From assembly GCF_019966535.1 (NCBI RefSeq), contig NZ_JAIMID010000002.1:310001-374000 (forward strand): 64,000 nucleotides of DNA, written 5' to 3'. This stretch comes from Mesobacterium pallidum (GTDB taxonomy: Bacteria; Pseudomonadota; Alphaproteobacteria; Rhodobacterales; Rhodobacteraceae). This document shows positions 57,773 through 64,000 of the stretch, piece by piece. Position 1 is the stretch's first letter. Each line of letters starts with the position of its first letter. The notes below the pieces were generated by a model. It searched no databases, was not told the DNA's origin, and saw only the letters and a program-made list of their open reading frames with translations. Made by a program: the position numbers and the translations under genes.

Positions 57773-58938
57773 GTCCGGGCCTCTTTCGCGCGGAGGCGCC
57801 GGGCCTGCTTGGTGATGTTCAGCTGGTGGATCTGGCTGGTGCCCTCGTAGAGGCGGAAGAGGCGCACGTCGCGGTAGTAGCGCTCGATCGGCGCATGGTC
57901 GGCGACGTAGCCGGCGCCGCCGAAGACCTGCACGCAGCGGTCGGCCACGCGGCCCGCGGCCTCCGATGCAAAGTACTTGCAGATCGACGCCTCGAGCGCG
58001 ATGTCGCGGCCTTCGTCCCGCGCGCGTGCGGTTTGCAGGACCAGCGCGCGCGCCGCCTCGATATCGACGCGGCAATCGGCCAGAAGGGCCGCGACCAGCT
58101 GGAAGTCGATGATCTTGCTGCCCGATTGCTCGCGCGTCTCGGCATGGTCCATGGCCAGGTCGAGCATGCGGATCGACGGCCCGGTACAAAGCGCGGCCAG
58201 GTGGATACGCTGCTTGTTCAGCACCTTCATCGCGGTGCGGAAGCCCTGCCCCTCGACGCCGCCGATCAGCCGGTCCGCGGGCACGCGCACATTGTCGAAA
58301 TGCACCTCGCCCACCGGCGATCCGGCCTGGCCCATCATACTGTAGGGCGCCGAGGTCGTCAGCCCCGCCATGTCCCGGTCGACGATGAAGGCCGACACGC
58401 CCCGCGCGCCGGACGTATCGGGATCGGTGCGCGCCATGACGGTGAAGACATCGGCGATGGGCGCGTTGGTGATGTAGCATTTCATCCCGCTGAGGATGTA
58501 ATCGCCCCCGTCGCGCCGGGCCGAGGTCTTGAGCGCCGAGGCGTCGGACCCCGCATCGGGTTCGGTCAGGGCGAAGGAGCCGGTGATCTCTCCGCTCGCC
58601 AGGCGCGGCAGGTAGTCGCGTTTCTGCGCTTCGGTGCCGTCGGCCACCAGCGCTTCGGACCCGATGCCGGTGTTGGTGCCGACCCGGGCGCGGAAGGCGA
58701 CGGCGCATTGGCTCAGCTCCATCGCGCCCATGACCAGCTCTTCGGTGGTCAGGCCAAGGCCGCCGTATGCCTCGGGGATCGACCAGCCGAAATAGCCGCG
58801 CGCGGCCATGTCGGCGACGATCTCGTCCGGGACGCGGTCTTCGGCGGCCACGCGCTCCTCGGCCGGGTGGGCGGTGCTGCGGACCCACTCATGAACATCT
58901 GCCAACAGGGCGTCGAGCCGGGCCTTGTCGCGGATCAT
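57769..58938 (-). CDS. Acyl-CoA dehydrogenase
   Basis: A 389-residue flavoenzyme that introduces a 2,3-double bond into an acyl-CoA. Family signatures are GSFALTEPDAGSDASALKTS, YILSGMKCYITNAPIADVFT and QVFGGAGYVADHAPIERYYR, followed by LFRLYEGTSQIHQLNI. In the last segment YEGTSQ, the Glu is in the position of the catalytic base of many short- and medium-chain enzymes. Four-base overlaps join it to both neighbours. The actual chain is unknown; the CoA transferase upstream suggests a short or branched acid. Confidence 0.92.
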   Translation of the reverse strand: MIRDKARLDALLADVHEWVRSTAHPAEERVAAEDRVPDEIVADMAARGYFGWSIPEAYGGLGLTTEELVMGAMELSQCAVAFRARVGTNTGIGSEALVADGTEAQKRDYLPRLASGEITGSFALTEPDAGSDASALKTSARRDGGDYILSGMKCYITNAPIADVFTVMARTDPDTSGARGVSAFIVDRDMAGLTTSAPYSMMGQAGSPVGEVHFDNVRVPADRLIGGVEGQGFRTAMKVLNKQRIHLAALCTGPSIRMLDLAMDHAETREQSGSKIIDFQLVAALLADCRVDIEAARALVLQTARARDEGRDIALEASICKYFASEAAGRVADRCVQVFGGAGYVADHAPIERYYRDVRLFRLYEGTSQIHQLNITKQARRLRAKEART

Positions 58939-59729
58939 GCGGCACCTCCGAAGACGGGTTTGCGTTTCTCGAGAAAGGCGGCGAGCCCCTCGCCCGCCTC
59001 GTCCCCGAAGCGATGGGCGTTGATGTTGCGCCCCTCCATCTCGACGTGGTCGGCCAGCGCATTGCGGTCAGCGCTCGCGATCTCGGCCTTGATCGCGGCG
59101 ATGGCGCTGCGGGCCCCGTCGGCGCAGGCACTGGCCAGCTCAAGCGCCGTGTCCAGCGCCCGGCCCGCCTCGCAGAGCGCGTTGATGGCTCCGGCGGCGT
59201 GCAGGCGTTCGGCCTCGACCGTACGGCCCAGCATGCAGAGTTCCGACACCAGCTGGCGCGGCAGGGCCTCGCGCAGGAAGTAGGTCGCGCCGCCGTCAGG
59301 CGTGAGGCCGATCTTGACATAGGCGGCGGTGAATTTGGCTCCCGTGGCGGCCACCAGCATGTCGCAGCCCAATGCCAGCGACAGGCCAAGGCCCGCCGCG
59401 CCGCCCTCGACCGCGCCGATGACCGGCTTGGGGCAGTTGCGCAGGGCCAGGATCATCGCCAACAGAACATCGGTGTTGCGCGACACTTCGGACAGCGGCA
59501 TCTGGCGGCTTTCGCGCAAGGTCGCGACATTGCCGCCAGAGGAGAAAAAGCCCCCCGCCCCGGTCAGCACCACCGCGCCGATGCTGGCGTCGGCCCCGGC
59601 ATCGACCAGCGCCGCGCGCAGCGCGTCGTATTGATCGCGGCCGATGGAGTTTTTCGTCGTCGTCCCGTCGAGGGTCAGCACCAGCACGGCGCCCTGCCGC
59701 GTGCTGCGGAGTTCCGTCGGATTGCTCAT
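58935..59729 (-). CDS. Enoyl-CoA hydratase/isomerase family protein
   Basis: A 264-residue crotonase-fold enzyme. GAVVLTGAGGFFSSGGNVAT forms the first oxyanion-hole strand, and KPVIGAVEGGAAGLGLSLAL the second (Gly of the GGAAGLG). FTAAYVKIGLTPDGGATYFL is the usual catalytic loop; the position of one common Glu is taken by Asp or Gly (PDGG), so hydratase versus isomerase activity cannot be told. It would act after the acyl-CoA dehydrogenase. It is 11 nt downstream of the CoA transferase gene. Confidence 0.88.
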   Translation of the reverse strand: MSNPTELRSTRQGAVLVLTLDGTTTKNSIGRDQYDALRAALVDAGADASIGAVVLTGAGGFFSSGGNVATLRESRQMPLSEVSRNTDVLLAMILALRNCPKPVIGAVEGGAAGLGLSLALGCDMLVAATGAKFTAAYVKIGLTPDGGATYFLREALPRQLVSELCMLGRTVEAERLHAAGAINALCEAGRALDTALELASACADGARSAIAAIKAEIASADRNALADHVEMEGRNINAHRFGDEAGEGLAAFLEKRKPVFGGAA

Positions 59730-59740
59730 GGCCAGCCCCC

Positions 59741-60952
59741 TCAGATGATGCCCGCGCCGCGCAGCTTGTCGATCTGCGCGGCGTCAAAGCCAAGATCCCC
59801 AAGGATCGCGTCGGTATCGGCGCCCAGATCCTTGGCCGACCAGCGCACGCGGCCGGGGTTGTTTGTCAGGCGCGGGACGACGTTCTGCATCCGCACCGTG
59901 CCGAAATCGTCATCGGGAACCGGGGTCACCACCTCGCGCGCCTGCACCTGCGCATCCTCGAAGATCTGCTCGACCGAGTAGATCGGGCCGATGGCGCCGC
60001 CCTCGCGCGCGAAGGCCTCGAGCGTTTCGTCCAGCGTGTGGCTGGTCATGTAGTCGGCAAAGATCGCGTCCAGCGCGTCCCGCTGCGCCATGCGGGCGCG
60101 GTTGCCGGCAAAGCGCGGATCGTCGATCAGCTCGGCCCGGCCGATGGCGCGCATGTTGGCGGCGAACATGCTGTCGGTCGATCCGGTGACGGTCACGTAG
60201 CGCCCGTCGCTGGTGCGGAAGACATTGGCCGGGGCGGTGTACTGGTTGTTGTTGCCGTCCCGTTCGCGCACCTGGCCCAGTTGGTCGTATTCGATGGCGA
60301 GGTTTTCCAGCAGGCGAAAGGTCGCCTCGGTCAGCGCGAGGTCGATCTCCTCGCCCCGCGTGCCGTTGGCCTTGATGCCGTAAAGCGCGGCCATGATCGC
60401 GAAGGCGCCGAAGACGCCGCCGAAGGCATCGGCGATGGGGTAGCCCGGATGCACCGGGGCGCTTTCCTTCATGCCGGAGATGTAGGTCAGCCCACCCATC
60501 GCTTCGAAGATGCGGGCAAAGCCGCCCTGCCGCGCCTTGGGCCCGGTCTGGCCAAAGGCCGAGACGCGCAGGATCACCAGGTCGGGGTTGATCGCCCAGA
60601 GCGTGTCGCGGTCGAGGCCCCACTTGGCGAGGGTGCCGGGGCGGAAGTTCTCGACCAGCACGTCATGATCGGCGACAAGCTGCTTCATGATTTCCAGCCC
60701 CTCGGGCCGGCGCAAGTCGAGCGTGCCGTAGCGCTTGCCGCGATTGGTGACCTTCCACCACAGCGGCTTGTCGTCCCGGAAAGGCGGGAAGGCGCGCAGG
60801 CCGTCGCCCTTGCCCGGCATCTCGAACTTGGTCACCTCGGCGCCGAAATCGGCCAGCAGCGACGCGGCGAAGGGCGCGGCGATGATGGTCGCGATGTCCA
60901 GCACCTTGAGGCCCTTCAGCGGGCCGAATGTGTCTGCCTTGGGGGTGGTCAT
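59741..60952 (-). CDS. CaiB/BaiF (family III) CoA transferase
   Basis: A 403-residue CoA transferase: GPLKGLKVLDIATIIAAPFA at the N terminus, VTKFEMPGKGDGLRAFPPFR, NRGKRYGTLDLRRPEGLEIM, VENFRPGTLAKWGLDRDTLW and FARIFEAMGGLTYISGMKES. The conserved Asp after the ENFRPG segment is the nucleophile in the family. It activates a carboxylic acid to its CoA thioester and would be the entry step for a substrate imported by TctAB. The start at 60952 overlaps the SMP-30 gene by 4 bp. Confidence 0.92.
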   Translation of the reverse strand: MTTPKADTFGPLKGLKVLDIATIIAAPFAASLLADFGAEVTKFEMPGKGDGLRAFPPFRDDKPLWWKVTNRGKRYGTLDLRRPEGLEIMKQLVADHDVLVENFRPGTLAKWGLDRDTLWAINPDLVILRVSAFGQTGPKARQGGFARIFEAMGGLTYISGMKESAPVHPGYPIADAFGGVFGAFAIMAALYGIKANGTRGEEIDLALTEATFRLLENLAIEYDQLGQVRERDGNNNQYTAPANVFRTSDGRYVTVTGSTDSMFAANMRAIGRAELIDDPRFAGNRARMAQRDALDAIFADYMTSHTLDETLEAFAREGGAIGPIYSVEQIFEDAQVQAREVVTPVPDDDFGTVRMQNVVPRLTNNPGRVRWSAKDLGADTDAILGDLGFDAAQIDKLRGAGII

Positions 60953-61839
60953 TGGTCGTCTCCCTTGAACCGGAATTCGGGGATCCCGGTGGTCTTGAGC
61001 CCGTCGATGGCGAAGAGGCCGCCGCCGTCGGGATGTTGGCTGACCGCGCGGCCGGTGCCGGAATCGCGGATCGATGTGAGGTAAAGCGTCGCCATGTCCG
61101 GCCCGCCAAAGGCGAGGCTGCTGGGCAGGTCCACCGGCGCCGGGATGCGGCGCAGCAGAGTTCCGTCCGGGGCGAAGCAGGCGATCTCGGACGTGTGGAT
61201 CAGCGCCGCCCACATGTTGCCGGCCGCGTCCACCGTGGCGCCATCGATGCCCGACCCCAGCGGGCCGCCGTCGATATGGTCGCGCAGCGGGCCGATGGTG
61301 CCGGCGGCGGTGTCGTAGTCGCAGGCCCAGCACATCCGCGCCCGCGTGTCCGAGACATAAAGCGTGCCGCCATCGGGGCTGAAGCAGACGCCGTTGCCGA
61401 CGGCCAGACCGGGCGTCGCCAGCAGTCGGTGGCCTTGGGGGCCGAAGCTGTGCAGCGCGCCGGTGGGCGCGGCGCCGGCCCCCATCCCGGCGGAGACGAA
61501 GCGCCCCTGCCGGTCGAGCTTGCCGTCGTTCAGGCGCCCTCCGGCCAGGTCCACATCGGCGCGGGCGATCTCGCGCACCGCGCCGGTCGCCGGGTCGAGG
61601 TGCAGCAAGGCCGCGCCCAGCGTGGCGACGATGCCGCCCGTCGCCAGCGCGATGGCGCCGATATGGCCCCCAAGGTCAAAGCCCAACACCTCCCCTCCGG
61701 CAAGGCGGCGCACCCGCCCGGCCACGCCGTCGATCCACCACAGCGCGCCGCTCTCGGCGTCCCAGACCGGGCTTTCGCCCAGGGCGTCGAACCCGGTGTC
61801 CAGCCGCCGGATCGTCAGACCGTCCAGCCCGTCAGGCAT
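60949..61839 (-). CDS. SMP-30/gluconolactonase-type hydrolase
   Basis: A 296-residue six-bladed propeller lactonase. The metal ligands fit the family: Glu22 (GESPVW), Asn104 (GRLNDGK), Asn149 (VGNGVCFSPDG) and Asp199 (SGIDGATVD). It opens a lactone to a hydroxy acid in the cytosol. In this operon a lactone intermediate is plausible, for example from a sugar acid or a cyclic alcohol after Baeyer-Villiger chemistry, but no such oxygenase is in the window. It overlaps TctA by 8 bp and the CoA transferase by 4 bp. Confidence 0.9.
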   Translation of the reverse strand: MPDGLDGLTIRRLDTGFDALGESPVWDAESGALWWIDGVAGRVRRLAGGEVLGFDLGGHIGAIALATGGIVATLGAALLHLDPATGAVREIARADVDLAGGRLNDGKLDRQGRFVSAGMGAGAAPTGALHSFGPQGHRLLATPGLAVGNGVCFSPDGGTLYVSDTRARMCWACDYDTAAGTIGPLRDHIDGGPLGSGIDGATVDAAGNMWAALIHTSEIACFAPDGTLLRRIPAPVDLPSSLAFGGPDMATLYLTSIRDSGTGRAVSQHPDGGGLFAIDGLKTTGIPEFRFKGDDQ

Positions 61840-63358
61840 TGGCGGCCTCGCGCGCGGCGCGGCGGGCGCGCAGGCCGACCCAGACCTTCGAGCCGATGGC
61901 CCAGAGCAGGATCAGGAAGGTGATCACCAGGATCGTCCCCGCGATCGGCCGGTCGAAGAAGGACGTGATATCACCCCGCGACACGATCAGCGCGCGGCGG
62001 AAATATTCCTCGATCATCGGGCCAAGGACAAAGCCCAGCAGCAGCGGCGCCACCTCGAACTTGAGCGCCCGCATGCCAAGGCCGAGAAAACCGAAGGCCA
62101 GCAGCACGAAGATGTCGAAGATCTGGTAATTGACCGAGTAGATGCCGATGCAGGTAAAGGCGACGATCACCGGGAACAGCAGGTTGTAGGGGATCTTGAG
62201 GATCTTCACCCACATGCCCACCAGCGGCAGGTTCAGCACCAGCAGCATCAGGTTGCCGACGACGAAACTGACGATCAGGCCCCAGAACAGGTCGGGGCTT
62301 TCCTGGATCACGGTGGGCCCCGGGATGATCCCGTGCACCATCATCACGCCCAGCATGATCGCCATGACCGGATCGCCCGGAATGCCAAGGCTCAGCGTCG
62401 GGATGAAGGCCGCCTGCACCGCCGCGTTGTTGGCGGCCTCGGGGGCGGCGACGCCCTCGATCGCGCCCTTGCCGAACTCCTCTGGGTGCTTCGAGACCTT
62501 CCGCTCGACCGCGTAGCTGACGAAGGTGGCGACCAGCCCGCCGGTGCCCGGCAGCGCGCCGAAAAAGCCGCCGATGCCCGACCCGCGCAGCATCGGCATC
62601 CACGACCGGCGCCAGTCCTCGCGCGTCGGCATCATGTCGCGCAGGCGGATCTTCTGGTCGTCGACCTTGGGCATGACGCTGCGGCCGGCGGAGGCGATGA
62701 TCTCGGGCAGGCCGAAAAGGCCGATGGCCACCGCGACCAGCGGCAGCCCGTCGAACAGCACCGTCTGGCCGAAGGTGAACCGCGCCACGCCCGAGTTGAG
62801 GTCGAGCCCGATGAGGCCCAGAGCCAGCCCCAGCGAGACCGCGATCAGCGACCGGATCGAGCGGCCCGAGCCGATCACCGAGGCGGCAATCAGCCCCAGC
62901 AGCATCAGCGCCACGTATTCATGCGGGCCGAATTTCAGCGCAACGCGGCTGAGCGGAACGGAAAAGCCCGCCAGCAGGATCACCCCGAAAATGGACCCGT
63001 AAAAGGACGCGATGGCGGTCATGAACAGCGCCTGCCCCGCCCGGCCCTGCTTGGCCATCGGGTAGCCGTCCAGGCCGGTGACGGCACTGGTGGCCGTGCC
63101 CGGCAGGTTCATCAGGATCGACGCGGTCGACCCGCCGTAGGAGGCGCCGTAGTAGATGCCACCCAGCATGATCAGCGCCAGCGTAGGCTCGAGGTGGAAG
63201 GTGATCGGCATCAGCATCGCCAGCGTCGCCATGATGCCGATGCCCGGCAGCACGCCCACCAGCGTGCCCAGGAAGACACCAAGGAAACAGTAGAACAGCC
63301 CCGAGAACGAGACCGCGATCGAGATGCCGAGGGCGAGATCGGAAAGCAGGGTGGACAT
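61832..63358 (-). CDS. tctA: Tripartite tricarboxylate transporter large permease
   Basis: A 508-residue integral membrane protein of the TctA family with about 11-12 helices. Signatures are LVGVLPGIGIMATLAMLMPI near the N terminus, YGGSTASILMNLPGTATSAV, DGYPMAKQGRAGQALFMTAI and GFFGALPGTGGLVATFVSYA. LGIPGDPVMAIMLGVMMVHG completes the pair of inverted repeats. It imports a carboxylate together with TctB and a periplasmic TctC, which is not in the window. The gap to tctB is 2 nt. Confidence 0.93.
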   Translation of the reverse strand: MSTLLSDLALGISIAVSFSGLFYCFLGVFLGTLVGVLPGIGIMATLAMLMPITFHLEPTLALIMLGGIYYGASYGGSTASILMNLPGTATSAVTGLDGYPMAKQGRAGQALFMTAIASFYGSIFGVILLAGFSVPLSRVALKFGPHEYVALMLLGLIAASVIGSGRSIRSLIAVSLGLALGLIGLDLNSGVARFTFGQTVLFDGLPLVAVAIGLFGLPEIIASAGRSVMPKVDDQKIRLRDMMPTREDWRRSWMPMLRGSGIGGFFGALPGTGGLVATFVSYAVERKVSKHPEEFGKGAIEGVAAPEAANNAAVQAAFIPTLSLGIPGDPVMAIMLGVMMVHGIIPGPTVIQESPDLFWGLIVSFVVGNLMLLVLNLPLVGMWVKILKIPYNLLFPVIVAFTCIGIYSVNYQIFDIFVLLAFGFLGLGMRALKFEVAPLLLGFVLGPMIEEYFRRALIVSRGDITSFFDRPIAGTILVITFLILLWAIGSKVWVGLRARRAAREAANA

Positions 63359-63360
63359 GG

Positions 63361-63807
63361 TCAGAACGCCTCGATTTGCAGGCCAAGGCCCACGCGGAAG
63401 ATCAGCGCGCAGGTGATGGCAGAGCCAAGCCCCAGCGCGGCCGCCATCCAGAGCTTGTTGCGCTCGCTTGCCAGCGCGGCCAGGAAGACCGCCAGCGTCA
63501 CCGCCGGGATCATGCCGAAGCGTTCGATGGTCAGCGCGAAGCCCCCGAAGGAGGCCGCGACCAGCAGCATGCCGCGCAGCTCGCGGTGGCCGGGCAGGCG
63601 CAGCACCTCGGTCGGGCGCGAGGTCACGAGGATCAGCGCGGCAAGCGCGATCATGGTCCAGCCGAGAATGGTCGGGAAATATCCCGGCCCCATGCTGGTC
63701 AGCGTGCCCATGCGGTAGCCGCCGGCCTCGATGACGATGAAGCTGCCAACGCCGGCCGTGACCACGGCGGCGATGATGTCCTCGGTCCTGCTTAACACGA
63801 AGCGCAT
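63361..63807 (-). CDS. tctB: Tripartite tricarboxylate transporter small subunit
   Basis: A 148-residue TctB subunit with four helices: IIAAVVTAGVGSFIVIEAGG, GYFPTILGWTMIALAALIL, GMLLVAASFGGFALTIERFG and AALGLGSAITCALIFRVGL. The segment MGTLTSMGPGYFPTILG is the family signature. The ATG at 63807 has GGAGGAG at 63811-63817 (reverse strand) as ribosome site. It is the first operon gene seen inside the window. Confidence 0.92.
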   Translation of the reverse strand: MRFVLSRTEDIIAAVVTAGVGSFIVIEAGGYRMGTLTSMGPGYFPTILGWTMIALAALILVTSRPTEVLRLPGHRELRGMLLVAASFGGFALTIERFGMIPAVTLAVFLAALASERNKLWMAAALGLGSAITCALIFRVGLGLQIEAF

Positions 63808-63852
63808 GGTCTCCTCCCTCTGGATCGGATGCATCCCGGTTCTTGTTCTCGC

Positions 63853-63870
63853 CGGACCCGAGCGGGTCCG
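63853..63870 (-). terminator. Hairpin between the edge gene and tctB
   Basis: CGGACCC (63853-63859) pairs with GGGTCCG (63864-63870) around GAGC, directly after the stop of the edge gene on the reverse strand. There is no T-run, so it may be a weak terminator or attenuating structure ahead of tctB. Confidence 0.4.
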
Positions 63871-63876
63871 TATGGT

Positions 63877-64000
63877 TCAGTCATGGCCGGCGCGGAGTAC
63901 CGTGCCGGTGACCAGCGCGGCCCGGAGGCCCGCCAGAAAGTCGCAGATCGGCGCGAGGCCGTCCTTTGTGTCGCCGCGCCATTCGATGGCGTTGACGCGC
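63877..64000 (-). CDS. C-terminal part of an unidentified gene (partial)
   Basis: The reverse strand from 63999 is open to a TGA at 63877-63879 and encodes about 40 residues ending VNAIEWRGDTKDGLAPICDF then LAGLRAALVTGTVLRAGHD. The amphipathic helix FLAGLRAALVTGTV and codon pattern look like real coding sequence. I do not recognise the family; it does not look like the end of a TctC binding protein. It lies 69 bp upstream of tctB and may belong to the same operon. Confidence 0.5.
   Translation of the reverse strand, partial: RVNAIEWRGDTKDGLAPICDFLAGLRAALVTGTVLRAGHD

Overview
The window looks like chromosomal DNA of an alphaproteobacterium of the Rhodobacterales/Roseobacter type. Supporting this are the very high GC content, dense operons with 1-8 bp gene overlaps, a soxBDAG-purU sarcosine locus, an M10/RTX protease of the kind common in that group, polyamine ABC and TctAB transporters, and short GC-rich intergenic repeats. 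This assignment rests on gene content and style only; there is no rRNA or other marker gene.

Layout. (1) 1-6115: tail of an unknown gene, an aldo/keto reductase (mgrA-like), then a sugar-use block of GH43 beta-xylosidase, TolB-like propeller, sugar phosphate isomerase/epimerase and Gfo/Idh/MocA dehydrogenase. (2) 6150-9504: a repeat and terminator region, then a reverse-strand pair of a small secreted protein and a serralysin-like RTX metalloprotease. (3) 9738-16786: a GlxA-type AraC regulator divergent from soxB-soxD-soxA-soxG-purU (sarcosine oxidation and one-carbon handling). (4) 16834-25035: a nine-gene reverse operon, nqrA-B-C-D-E-F-apbE-nqrM-CBS, divergent from a pentaheme cytochrome c. 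NqrB is short and has no visible flavinylation motif. (5) 25218-29954: a polyamine-type ABC transporter and a convergent GNAT acetyltransferase. (6) 30578-55325: one uninterrupted 13-gene operon of 24.7 kb with two different MoxR AAA+ ATPases, DUF58 and vWA proteins, several membrane proteins, four proteins I do not recognise, and a 2764-residue membrane-anchored propeller-like protein ending in a peptidoglycan-binding domain. (7) 55326-56188: terminator-like hairpins and an IS3 orfA remnant. (8) 56189-64000: a reverse operon with TctB-TctA uptake, an SMP-30 hydrolase, a CoA transferase, an enoyl-CoA hydratase, an acyl-CoA dehydrogenase and a GMC alcohol oxidoreductase, i.e. a catabolic route for an imported organic acid or alcohol.

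The best candidate for an undescribed system is the 30.6-55.3 kb operon. Its order suggests that two MoxR-vWA modules (one MoxR/DUF58/BatA-like, one RavA-like with unfamiliar partners) serve a giant envelope protein that spans from the inner membrane to peptidoglycan. The second most interesting locus is the reduced Na+-NQR-like operon facing a five-haem cytochrome with an EF-hand loop, which may be a variant of the complex that passes electrons to a periplasmic cytochrome. Functions in both cases are inference; only the domains, motifs and gene order are seen directly.
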